Position numbers and translations under genes: made by a program | The notes under the pieces: model-generated | What the model was told of the DNA's origin: nothing | The model's database searches: none | Seen by the model: only the letters and a program-made list of their open reading frames with translations | NCBI RefSeq assembly: GCF_030247185.1 | Contig: NC_080570.1 | Location: 74,621,514 to 74,685,513, forward strand | Length of the DNA: 64,000 nucleotides | Source of the DNA: Malaya genurostris | Lineage: Eukaryota > Arthropoda > Insecta > Diptera > Culicidae | Direction: 5' to 3' | Shown here: piece after piece, positions 33,833 to 43,520 of the stretch | Numbering within the stretch: position 1 is the first letter of the stretch | Layout of the letters: every line of letters begins with the position of its first letter

Positions 33833-36786
33833 TACAGCTGAACCTTAATCACTGTGCAGCTGGCCAGCAATTGCTGCACCAGTCAGTGACGGAATGGGGC
33901 ATTGATGTCGCGATTCTTTCGGATCCCTATCACACACCGGTAGATAACGGGAACTGGGTGTCTGACGAAGCCAAGACGGTGGCGATCTTGACGACTGGTC
34001 GATACCCAGTGCAAGAGGTGGTGAAAACACAAGCGGAGGGAGTAGCCATAGCTAAGGTAAACGGAGTTTACTATTGTAGCTGCTACGCACCACCGAGATG
34101 GTCAATAGACCAGTTCACTCGGATGGTCGACATGTTGACCGCAGACCTGGTGAGTCGGAAGCCGGTGGTGATAGCCGGAGACTTCAATGCCTGGGAAACG
34201 GCTTGGGGCAGCCGCTTCACCAATAGGAGAGGACAGACGTTACTGGAGGCCCTCGCCAAGTTGGACGTCATGTTAGCGAATGATGGACTGAAAAGTACCT
34301 TCCAGCGGAACGGAGTCGAGTCGTTTATCGACCTGACTTTCTGTAGTCCCGGCCTAGCTGGAGATCTTAATTGGAGAGTTGATGATGGCTACACCCATAG
34401 CGACCATCTAGCCATTCGCTACACGATCGGCCAATTGGCGAGAAACACAAGGAGGAGTAATACTCCCAAAACTCTTGCGTGGAAGGTGGCTAACTTCGAC
34501 CGCGAAACGTTTTGCGCTGCCCTCGAATTAGAGGAGCACAACGCGAACCTGAGAGGGGACGAGTTGGTCGCTATCTTGTCACGGGCGTGTGACGCGACCA
34601 TGCCTAGAAAGGCTCAACCGAGGACCAATAGACCACCGGTCTACTGGTGGAACGAGCAAATTGCACGCCTTCGCGCATCCTGCCTCAGGGCTAGAAGAAG
34701 GATGCAAAGAGCTCGATCAGCGGAGATGAGGATGGAGAGGAACACGGCGTTCAAAGCGGCGAAGCTAGCACTAAACAAGGCCATCAGCGCAAGCAAAAGA
34801 GCCTGTTTCGACAAGCTATGCGAGGGAGCCAACTCCAACCCATGGGGCGATGCCTACAGGATGGTGATGGCCAAAACGAGAGGGGCGCTAGCACCCCCTG
34901 AACGTAGTCCGGCGAGGTTGAAGGAGATCATAACGGTCCTCTTTCCCCACCACGACACGTCCCCCTGGCAGCCAGCTCCGCTACCAGCGAATGAAGTCGT
35001 AAAGGTGACGAACGAGGAGTTGCTCACTGCGGCGAGATCGCTCGATACAAAGAAAGCCCCGGGGCCAGACGGTATCCCGAACGTGGCTCTAAAGGCGGCT
35101 ATAATGACTAAACCGGACATGTTCAGGGAGGTCATACAGAGATGTCTGGACGAGCGTATGTTCCCAGACATTTGGAAAAGACAAAGGTTGGTACTATTAC
35201 CGAAACCTGGGAAACCCCCAGGCGATCCTTCGGCGTATAGACCAATCTGTCTGATAGACACTGTGGGTAAGCTCCTTGAGAAAATCATCCTCAACAGGCT
35301 AGCCCCCTTCATAGAGGAGGCAGGAGGACTGTCCGGTCAACAGTACGGGTTCCGCAGAGGCAGGTCGACGGTGGACGCCATAACATCGGTGGTAACCACG
35401 GCGGAGGTAGCTATACAGCGCAAACGACGAGGGATCCGCTACTGTGCGGTAGTAACGCTAGACGTCAAGAACGCGTTCAATAGTGCTTGCTGGGCAGACA
35501 TTGCTGATTCCCTACTTCGACTAGGAGTACCGGAAGGGCTGTACAAGATTCTGGAAAGCTACTTCCAGAACCGAGTATTGCTCTATGAGACCGACGAAGG
35601 CACACGTAGCACTCCAATCACGGCTGGAGTACCACAGGGATCTATCTTGGGCCCGATCCTGTGGAATATAATGTACGATGGAGTACTGAGGTTGAGGCTC
35701 CCTCCGGGTGTCAAGATAGTCGGGTTCGCGGACGACGTCACGCTGACAGTCTACGGCGAATCCATCGAAGAGGTCGAACTGAGTGCATCACACTCAATCT
35801 GCTTGGTGGAGGACTGGCTGCGTAGCAGGAAACTGCAACTCGCGCACCACAAAACAGAAGTGATGGTGGTAAATAACCGCAAATCGGAACAGGAGGCGCT
35901 GGTACATGCCGGAGACTGCGTGATCCCCTCCAAGAGATCACTGAAGCAATTGGGTGTGATGCTTGACGACAAACTCAGTTTCAGCAAGCACGTTGAATAC
36001 GCCTGCAAGCGCGCATCAACAGCGATCGCGGCGCTCTCTCGTTTGATGGCCAACAGCTCGCCTGTGCGCTCCAGTAAACGAAGGTTACTGGCAGGAGTGG
36101 CAGTTTCGATCCTCAGGTACGGCAGCCCGGTATGGGCGTCGGCACTGAATGTGGAACGCAACGCACAGATGCTGGAGAGTACGCATAGACTGATGTGTCT
36201 TCGCGTAATCAGTGCATACCGCACTGTATCGAGGGATGCGGCCTGCGTGGTTGCAAGCATGATGCCTATCAGTCTGATAGTGAAGGAAGACGCGGAGCGC
36301 TACAGCATGCAAGGAGACAGGAACGCCCGTAGGGCCTCCAAAGCCGCTTCTCTACGCAGATGGCAACAAGAGTGGGACAGCTCAACCAAGGGCAGGTGGA
36401 AACATCGGCTCATACCTAGGGTCTCGAGCTGGTTAGATAGACCTCACGGAGAAGTGAACTTCGGCCTGACGCAGTTCCTCACAGGGCACGGGTGCTTCAG
36501 ATGGTACCTCCACAGGTTCGGCCACGCGACATCCCCTGTATGTCCTGGCTGCCCAGACGAGATCGAGACGGCTGAACACGTCTTGTTCGCATGTTCCCGT
36601 TTCGCGGCTCAAAGGAGTGAGCTACTGGAGGCATGCGGCAGGGACACCACACCGGAAAACCTGATCCAGAGAATGTGCCACTGCGTAGAGAACTGGAACG
36701 CAGTGTCGACCGCGGCATCCCAAATTGCGGGAATATTGCAGCGGAAATGGAGTGCGGATCAACAACAGGTCAGCCGCGTACCGTAG
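33823..36786 (+). CDS. R1-type ORF2, endonuclease/reverse transcriptase
   Basis: A 987-residue polyprotein from the ATG at 33823. The apurinic-type endonuclease occupies about residues 1-225, with QLNLNHC at the start, AGDFNAWETAWG near 117 and SDHLAIR near 192. The reverse transcriptase follows: APGPDGIPN near 413, LPKPGKPP and YRPICLIDTVGKLLEK at 457-490, QYGFRRGRSTVDA near 507, LDVKNAFNSACW near 545, AGVPQGSILGPILWN near 602 and the catalytic GFADDVT near 634. A zinc-like CPGCPDEIETAEHVLFAC motif lies at about 906-923. No RNase H. The endonuclease nicks the target and the reverse transcriptase copies element RNA onto the nick. All visible catalytic motifs are intact and the frame is open, so this looks functional. 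Confidence 0.93.
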   Translation: MQVIQLNLNHCAAGQQLLHQSVTEWGIDVAILSDPYHTPVDNGNWVSDEAKTVAILTTGRYPVQEVVKTQAEGVAIAKVNGVYYCSCYAPPRWSIDQFTRMVDMLTADLVSRKPVVIAGDFNAWETAWGSRFTNRRGQTLLEALAKLDVMLANDGLKSTFQRNGVESFIDLTFCSPGLAGDLNWRVDDGYTHSDHLAIRYTIGQLARNTRRSNTPKTLAWKVANFDRETFCAALELEEHNANLRGDELVAILSRACDATMPRKAQPRTNRPPVYWWNEQIARLRASCLRARRRMQRARSAEMRMERNTAFKAAKLALNKAISASKRACFDKLCEGANSNPWGDAYRMVMAKTRGALAPPERSPARLKEIITVLFPHHDTSPWQPAPLPANEVVKVTNEELLTAARSLDTKKAPGPDGIPNVALKAAIMTKPDMFREVIQRCLDERMFPDIWKRQRLVLLPKPGKPPGDPSAYRPICLIDTVGKLLEKIILNRLAPFIEEAGGLSGQQYGFRRGRSTVDAITSVVTTAEVAIQRKRRGIRYCAVVTLDVKNAFNSACWADIADSLLRLGVPEGLYKILESYFQNRVLLYETDEGTRSTPITAGVPQGSILGPILWNIMYDGVLRLRLPPGVKIVGFADDVTLTVYGESIEEVELSASHSICLVEDWLRSRKLQLAHHKTEVMVVNNRKSEQEALVHAGDCVIPSKRSLKQLGVMLDDKLSFSKHVEYACKRASTAIAALSRLMANSSPVRSSKRRLLAGVAVSILRYGSPVWASALNVERNAQMLESTHRLMCLRVISAYRTVSRDAACVVASMMPISLIVKEDAERYSMQGDRNARRASKAASLRRWQQEWDSSTKGRWKHRLIPRVSSWLDRPHGEVNFGLTQFLTGHGCFRWYLHRFGHATSPVCPGCPDEIETAEHVLFACSRFAAQRSELLEACGRDTTPENLIQRMCHCVENWNAVSTAASQIAGILQRKWSADQQQVSRVP

Positions 36787-36803
36787 CAGGCTCAAGAGGG
36801 ATC

Positions 36804-37590
36804 AGCGAATAAACGTCGGTCCGGGAGAACCTTCTTCGTCGGGAAGCTCTTCGTCGGAGTAGTCTAGATCCATCGTCGGGGACTAGACGAGTAAATCGTG
36901 GTGTAATACCGCTAGGATCGTCAGGGCGCCAGTGAACCGGAAGCTTTCCTCCAACCGGAATCACTGGACCGACCCAGGCATCCTCTCGGTCGGGCGTTGA
37001 CGGGAATCGAAGCGTCGGTTTCGGGAGGGCCTCCTTCGTCGGGGAACTCTCCGTCGGTGTAGGCTAGATCCTTCGGCGGGGGCTAGTCGAGTAGCCGCCA
37101 CAACACCGATTCGAGTCGTCGAGGCGCCAGCGAACCGGAAGCCATGCTCCAACCGGAATCGCAGGACCGACCTCGGCACTCCATCGGGTGTCCCGTGTGG
37201 TGTAAGAGACTCGGTGTCGGGAGATTCTCCTTCGCCGGGGAAATCTCCGTCGGAGTAGCCTAGATCCTTTGTCGGGGACTAGATGAGTAGATCGTCGCGT
37301 GATACCGATAGGATCGTCTGAGCGCCAGTGAACCGGAAGCCACGCTCCAACCGGAATCATTGGATCGACTTAGGCATCCTTTCGGTCGGGTCGTAGACGC
37401 GTACCGTAAGCGTCGGTTCGGGAGGACTTCCCTCGTCGGGGAACCCTCCGTCGGTGTAGACTAGATCTTTCGGCGGAGACTAGTCGAGTAGTTCCGCGAC
37501 GTAGCATCAGTTTTGGGTCGTCGAGGCGCCAGTGAACCGGAAGTTACCCTCCAGCCGGCATCACTGGACCGACCTCGTCATCCAACTGGT
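36804..37590 (+). repeat. Four ~198 bp tandem repeats in the R1-type 3' UTR
   Basis: The anchor GCGCCAGTGAACCGGAAG or its variant occurs at 36926, 37124, 37322 and 37526, giving periods of 198, 198 and 204 bp. Each unit also carries CTTCGTCGGGGAA-like, TCCGTCGGTGTAG-like and CTCCAACCGGAATCACTGG-like segments. The units have diverged by point changes and are GC-rich. Confidence 0.92.
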
Positions 37591-37801
37591 CGATCCCCTG
37601 AGAGCAGGATGCTGATCCCCATTCTGCATAAATCTGGGGAGGGTGCTGTGAGCACCAATAGCCTTCCACCCCGAAGTAATACCTAGCGGTGGTGCCGGGG
37701 AGGTAGGGTTGGAGATCCAAGGTGTTTTAGTGGGTAGTTCCAATCAACAGTTGGGTAGTCCTGTGGAGAGTCCCACACTCCGTGCGTAAATGCATTTCAC
37801 C

Positions 37802-37805
<4 letters not shown>

Positions 37806-37831
<26 letters not shown>
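37806..37831 (+). other. A tract at the 3' end of the R1-type element
   Basis: An uninterrupted run of A ends the element immediately before the second TSD copy. It marks the 3' junction of a target-primed insertion. Confidence 0.9.
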
Positions 37832-37832
<1 letters not shown>

Positions 37833-37844
37833 GACGTCTACGAT

Positions 37845-38065
37845 GGGCTGGGCATGTCATAAAGATGTCGGACGACAGCCCAGTGAAAATGGTTCTTGAA
37901 TCTAATCCGACTGGTACAAGAAGAAGAGGAGCGCAGCGAGCAAGGCGGATCGATCAAGTGGAGGGTGATCTCAGAAGCATTCGTGTCTTGAGTGGCTGGC
38001 GACGAGCAGCCATGGACCGAGTTATGTGGAGACCTATTGTTGATAAAGCAAAGGACACCCCGTCG
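37845..38065 (+). pseudogene. RTE-type retrotransposon, part 3 (C-terminus)
   Basis: Resumes the RTE frame interrupted at 31781: GHVIKMSDDSPVKMVLES, then GTRRRGAQRARRIDQVE and WRRAAMDRVMWRPI, the conserved C-terminal end of RTE-clade ORFs. With parts 1 and 2 it makes one element broken by two nested insertions. Near 38065 the sequence switches to RTE sequence in the opposite orientation. Confidence 0.85.
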
Positions 38066-38965
38066 ATAGTTTTGAGCGCATACAAACTGCAACAAGGTAG
38101 TGGTCAGAATCAATGTTGGCACTGCAGTAGGTGCGGACATTGATGACGTTGGAGAAGAATTGCCCGTCTGTACACTGCCTCCCGGCCTACCTGAGCATTC
38201 ATGTCGCCGATGACGATTTGTACATCCCGCCGTGGGCAGCTGTCGTAGGTTTGTTCCAGCTGCGCGTAGAATGCTTCCTTCTCGTCATCGGGTCTCGACT
38301 CATGTGGGCAGTGCATGTTAATAATGCTGTAATTGAAGAAACGGCCCTTGATCTTCAATACGCACATTCTATCACTGATTGGCTGCCACAGCTCTGGTAG
38401 AATTGGTTGTGCCACAGCTCTGGTAGAAAGTAGCCGCTTGATGCCCACTTTTCCACACCTTCTGTCCCGTCCAACAAAGTTCCTGCAGTTCTACGACATC
38501 GAAGCCGCGGATTTGAAGCTCATCATGCAGCATTCGGTCGTATCCTGGGAAGCCAAGCGATTTGCAGTTCCATGTGCCAAGCTTCCAATCGTAGTCCTTA
38601 TTTCGTCGCGTAGGTCTTTGCCGATTATTCCGAGTCGTATTTATATCCTGATTGTTCGTAACAAGTGTTTTCCGGGTGGCTTGTTAGGCCTGCACCAACC
38701 TCCTGTCTCGCCGGAGGGCCATCGTGTCGGCACTGTTTAAAGTCCCACACTGACACAAGGACGGTAATCAACCGCTCCTAACATGGAGAACAGACGCTGT
38801 TTCGAGCCGCCCCAACATGGGAACAGATGCTCGGGTAGGCTCGCTCTCTGTAGAAAGAAGGCAAGCTCCCCCTTCCCTGTCAGCATACGACCAAGGTCCC
38901 ACCGCGGTTGGTTACCCGATCTTTCCTATGGTTCTCGTACCCCAGCCGGCACCACGGGGAGTTAG
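38066..38965 (-). pseudogene. RTE-type 5' UTR and endonuclease, inverted
   Basis: On the minus strand from about 38600: DWKLGTWNCKSLGFPGYDRM, ELQIRGFDVVELQEL, WQPISDRMCVLKIKGRFFNY, SIINMHCPHESRPDDEKEAF, VIGDMNAQVGREAVYR, then after a deletion NIDSDHYLVAVCMRSK. These are the endonuclease motifs of RTE ORFs. Upstream (to about 38965) is GC-richer DNA likely to be its 5' UTR. It supplies the domain that the plus-strand RTE copy lacks, but head-to-head in the wrong orientation, so no functional unit results. Confidence 0.85.
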
Positions 38966-39149
38966 GGATAGGAGTTACTGGACAAGAGGCTAAGAACCAC
39001 ATTGGGGCCTGAATTGCGCATTGTCCAGTCGTTTACCAACCAAGAGAGCATTGGATTGTGAATGTAAGTGAATCGCGACGCTCCTTGTATGTGCATTTAT
39101 AAAGATGTAAATTGTTCTAAGTTTGTACGATGAAACATGAAATATCTTC

Positions 39150-39375
39150 AGAAATGTGTTATAGTGGGTAAAAAGCAAAGTCTTGGCCTTTTGTGGAATT
39201 TGGCCTTTCTGTTTCAACAGACTTCGCAGCCGATTCATAGCGTTCAGTATCATTGCATGGCTAGTACTACGATCCTACTGACACTAAGAATCCTTCCAGG
39301 TCGGGGCACGAACATACGACAACTGGCTTGTAAGGCCAGCGCCCTATGCATTGAACCGCCAACCCGGGCTGAGGG
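39150..39375 (-). mobile_element. tRNA-derived SINE
   Basis: Read on the minus strand from 39372: GGTTGGCGGTTCAATGCATA, GGGCGCTGG, then an anticodon-arm-like CTGGCCTTACAAGCCAG (5 bp stem; anticodon position TAC, as in a valine tRNA). A B-box-like GTTCGTGCCCCGACC follows. The head resembles A and B boxes of a Pol III promoter. The body (GAATCGGCTGCGAAG, TCTGTTGAAACAGAA) recurs at 3.55 and 25.8 kb. The 3' limit is uncertain. Confidence 0.75.
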
Positions 39376-39689
39376 TAATGTGGTTTTTAATCGACGAAAC
39401 ATTATTTAATAACAATCATCATGTCAACATCATCATAATCAATTCTGAGTTATCGTTCTTTTCTCAATTTCAATTTTCATGCGCAGATATCGCTACCGGT
39501 AATTGAGTTTTGCAGCAATATGCCAATCAAACCAACCGTTTTCATGAGACACGTTTTTAAAAATGTCCTAGAAACTTTTATCTAGGCCCTAATTAAAAGC
39601 TGGACTTGAGAACAAAATACGAAAAACATCGACCTATATAAAAATTAACTAGAAGTTTATGTCAATTTGTTTAGCAAGTGATACGTACG

Positions 39690-39870
39690 ATTTCCTGACA
39701 AAATACGTCTCTGAAAGTCTCTGCCGGAGTCATTATCTGCAGCCATCAGTGAGCCAAAGTACACAAACTCGTCGACTATTTCGATTTCATTGCCGCCAAT
39801 CAGAACTCGCAATGGGTGGCTGACATTATCTTCTCTATGTCGATGTTGTATGTTCGAGTTTTGATTTGGA
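39690..39870 (-). pseudogene. RTE-type fragment (C-terminal region)
   Basis: On the minus strand: RVLIGGNEIEIVDEFVYFGS, then AADNDSGRDFQRRILSGNR. It aligns with the VVDEFVYLGSLVTADND segment of the RTE copy at 31.4 kb but is a different, diverged copy. Only about 60 codons are recognisable. Confidence 0.75.
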
Positions 39871-42297
39871 AGGATTCCTTAGAACAAATTGATTCTAATG
39901 GCACATTCGGATCCTGACTTGGAAGGATTCATAGTGTTTGTAGAATTATAGCTCTGGTCATGTCATAGTCCATAGTCATAGACACTCATATGTAAGACGG
40001 CTGCGTAATTTTTACATCGGAATGTAAGTACCTTGATGTTACTTTGCTTTTAATTGATAGAGTTTCAACAGGACGGTAATTCGACGAGTCTTGAGAATTT
40101 CGCAAAACAAATAATATGCCAATACTTTGACTTGTTACTCGCACGAACATGTTAATATTGGCCAGCGAGCTGTGATCAAATTGTAATACCGGTCGTTCCA
40201 AGACCATGACTGTATGATAAGATCATTCTATATTAAGAGATAAATAATCCTTTTAATGAAAATTCCATGGCGAAAATAATATCAGCGAACATGAGAAACG
40301 ATTTCAGTTGTTGTTGTTGAAGATTAATACGTTTATTAATGGACTGTGAGCTAAAAGTTCACTAATAATTCTAGCAATGATTACATCGATAAATTCACAC
40401 ATCCACGTTATACCAGTTATTCCCGATCAAAATTTTTTCAAAAATAGTCTGCGTTTAACCAGCGGTTTTTGGAATGAATAACGATATGTGTTTATAACCG
40501 CTGCCACTATTAATCCAAAATATGACTATACGGAACTGGAAAACAGCCGCAGTGAAATGATCATTGTTTTGTTATATCACAGATATCCGGTAATTGATTT
40601 AATCCAGGCTTTATTTGTTCTCAACGAGACACGGAGCAATTCCATTCATCGGGCATGTATTGGGCTAAACCGCATCAAGATATCCACCATATTATACAAT
40701 CCATTCCGCAAGCAATCAAACCATGTTCAAACAGACCATTGCCATCCGTGGTCTTCCGCTATTCCATCTTTCTGATAGCCAGCCTTGGAGGAAATCCCTC
40801 TGCTTCGCAGCTGTGCAATGCGGAAAGCAAACAAATTGTAATAATGGAAAGGGGATTTCCTTTAAACCGCAGCTAATTCGATTGATTAATAGTATGCCCC
40901 TTATCCGAGCATAAATCATCGCCTAATTATAATTCTTGTGAAATGGGGGATCATTTTAGTGCTAAGAAAACAATGTGAAAATTTTTTACTAACGAAAAAC
41001 ATAAGTTACTCACTAAGTCAATTATGATGAGCCATCTAATTAGGACTTCAGTAGATTTATTGCCTATTACTGCGGTTTGTGAGAATATGTGCCGAAAGTG
41101 CAAATATGGAGTAAATAGAAATAACTGTAAGTATGTGATGTCGTGGATGTTTGACGTAATGAAAAACGTGACAAGCAAATTAGAAATAATTTGAATACAA
41201 ACTAATTAAAATTCCAATAATAGGCAATGAATAGGATTCCGCAATATAATATTACAATTTTGCAGAAAGTCAGCCTATGTTTCAAATTTCCCAAAAACTT
41301 AGGAAATGTTTTGGACAAACTCAACCATTCTTAACATAATTTGAAAAATGTTTTATTGGCCTCCTGAGACGATTTCAATGAATTTTTAGAATCAGTTCTT
41401 AATTCTCAATCCCAGAAGTACCAGAAGTAGTGGATTGAAACTTCAAGTTCTGACAGAACCAATTTTCTCAAACAGATATAAATGGAAGACGGGGGGCTTG
41501 CAAGGTTGTGCCTCGTGTATAGAGCGCTTTTCCATCAAGAAGCTTAAATAATTTTGAAACTTATTTCCAAACATTTTGTGCATAAATCATATGTGCCAGA
41601 TAAAAATGTGGAATTTTGTGGATGGAAATACATGTTGATTGTAAGTAATAGGTTCAAGTATTATTCAAAGAAGTTACCTTCGGATGATTTGCATTCTTTT
41701 CATCTTTCCATCCAATCACGAAAACCATGTCGAAAGAACTGTTCTTATTATGATGCATTTCAATCACGAAGTCATTTTACAACATAGGGGAGAGCCGGCA
41801 GTTTTGACCCATTTTTCACTTGACCTTTTTTTTATAACTGTAAATAAAAGATATTAAAAAGTTCAGCAGTTCTGCCCGATGAAGTTGCTTATTGCAGCTT
41901 GAATGTAGGTATTAATCATGTCATCTATAACAATTTGATAAAAACTGAAATTGAAATGACATTGAATCGTATATTTGATTGCCAAATATAGTTTCAATAT
42001 ATAAGGAATTACCTCTCACATAATATAAACAATTTTCTCATGATTTTTTGCTACCGTGTTGACCCAGCAAATTTCGTTTGGAATAGATTTCTAATAGAAC
42101 CCCGATAAACGATTGGAAAGCTAATGTGTTTCCTTGAAGAGTGGTGCGAATAAAAATTTTACAGGGTGGAGAAAGTTTGCAGGTTGGAACTCAGCTTCTG
42201 TGGTGTATTTTTGTGCGAAGTTTTACTTTTGTTCTTTCAATCATTTATTATTTTCAAATATGTCTTTCGTTTGATGAAATTTCGCTGATTGTTTTTT
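39871..42297. other. About 2.4 kb AT-rich DNA, nothing recognised
   Basis: Scattered short open frames without domains. No similarity to the repeats listed here. Confidence 0.4.
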
Positions 42298-42392
42298 TAA
42301 TTTATTTATTTAGTTATTCATTTATTCATTTATTAATTTTTTTGTTTATTTATTTATTTATTAGTTTAATTATTAATTTATTTATTTATTTA
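42298..42392. repeat. (TTTA)n tract, probable retrotransposon tail
   Basis: Imperfect TTTA/TTTAT repetition. On the minus strand this is an (AAAT)n tract directly after the 3' UTR of the CR1/Jockey-group element, so it is best read as its tail. Confidence 0.75.
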
Positions 42393-42529
42393 GGAGCAAA
42401 AGAAAAGCCCAGTGGAGCTGAGATTCTATTTCTCCTTCTCCATCAGGCATAAAGCCTTCTCATCTTTTGTATCAACAGATTACATTTATCCAAATGATAC
42501 ATATTACACGTTATCAATAATTTTACCCT

Positions 42530-43520
42530 CAATTCATAAGGAAAGCTGGCTGCCGAAAAATATTGAAAATAAGATTTTTACAGTGTTGCGGGACAAATGA
42601 AAATCGAATACATTTGAACAAACGTTGAATGATCGACACATACTAGCAAAAGGTTCATTAAATCCATAGTTTGTTCTAGCACGAGGGATTCTGAAGAAAG
42701 AGTTTAACCGTGAGTTACGACGATGGATATTAAAGCTTAGCTGTAGAAGAAGATCCACACAATCAATTCGAGATTGTATCAAATCCGCAACAAAAACGGC
42801 ATTGAAAGTATCCCGGCGAAGTGATAACAAATCGAGGCTGATGAGCCTACAACATTTTTTGTAGCGTGGAAGGTTGGTTCCTCCATGGCAGACGACGCAA
42901 AGCAAAACGGACGAATTTTCGCTGAGCAGCTTCTATTCGCAGCTTATCGGTTTGAGAATATGGTGCCCGAACAACGACAGCGTAATCATGGGTTAAGCGG
43001 ACTAACGCGCAACAAAGCGATTTTAGGAAATATACGTTGTTGAAATCCTAGCATCTTTAAAACGTTAGATATAGCATCTTTAAAACGTTAGATATAGTAT
43101 ACTCAATATGATATTTGAAATTGAGCTTAGAATCTAATAACACTCCTAAATCCTTGATTGAAGAAACCCGTTCCAAAACCCCTCGAAATAGAGTAGTTAT
43201 AAGTGATCGTGTTTCGTTTGCGAGAGAAAGAGATGACGGAACATTTCGAGGCGTTTAGTACCATCCTGTTGCACCAGTTATAGAATACATCTAACTGAGT
43301 TCGTAAGAAAACGGGATCTTCAGAATCCTTGATGAGATGAAACAATTTGAAATCATCTGCAAATGATAGCTTCATGCATTCCAACGAAAAATTCAAATCG
43401 ATTAGGTATAATAAGAATATGAACGGTACCAGATGGCTTCCTAGTGAAACTCCGGAACTCGCAATGAACGGTGAAGTAAAGTTGTCTTCTATTTACACAG
43501 TCGTATTTCGATCTGTCAGA
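42530..43520 (-). pseudogene. CR1/Jockey-group ORF2, 3' half
   Basis: After the mariner the frame resumes LSDRSKYDCVNRR, then the catalytic SFADDFKLFHLI, LDVFYNWCNRMVLNASKCSV, AVVVRAPYSQTDKLR-like and LSLRRDTFNAVFVADLI, ending near ARTNYGFNEPFASMCRSFN. These are palm, thumb and C-terminal motifs of CR1/Jockey-type reverse transcriptases. Stops and frame changes occur (around 43.1 and 43.4 kb). A 23 bp tandem duplication sits at 43051-43096. Confidence 0.8.
43051..43096 (+). repeat. 23 bp tandem duplication
   Basis: Two perfect adjacent units that begin GCATCTTTAAAACGTTAG, inside the reverse-transcriptase pseudogene. 23 bp is not a multiple of three, so the duplication shifts the frame. Confidence 0.9.

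Larger units (their letters stand above)
31769..37844 (+). mobile_element. Complete R1-clade-like non-LTR retrotransposon
   Basis: The element is 31782-37831 (6,050 bp). It is flanked by a perfect 13 bp TSD, AGACGTCTACGAT, at 31769-31781 and 37832-37844. It has a roughly 630 bp 5' UTR, ORF1, ORF2 overlapping ORF1 by 10 nt, a 1 kb 3' UTR with tandem repeats and an A tract at 37806-37831. Both ORFs are open, so this copy could be active. R1-clade membership rests on the endonuclease start (QLNLNHC), the lack of RNase H and the CPGCP...EHVLFAC C-terminal motif. Many R1-clade elements target rDNA; this one sits in an RTE copy. Confidence 0.92.

Noticed and set aside
38066..38965. Twin-priming inversion of a single RTE insertion
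   Set aside because: In twin priming the inverted 5' part lies upstream of the 3' part. Here it lies downstream of the 3' end.
39300..39375. Possible valine tRNA gene
   Set aside because: It has A/B-box-like segments and an anticodon-arm-like stem, but no paired acceptor stem. It continues into a SINE body shared with other loci, so it is a SINE head.
42298..42392. Independent (TTTA)n microsatellite
   Set aside because: Its position directly after the 3' UTR of the minus-strand retrotransposon makes it more likely to be the element's tail.
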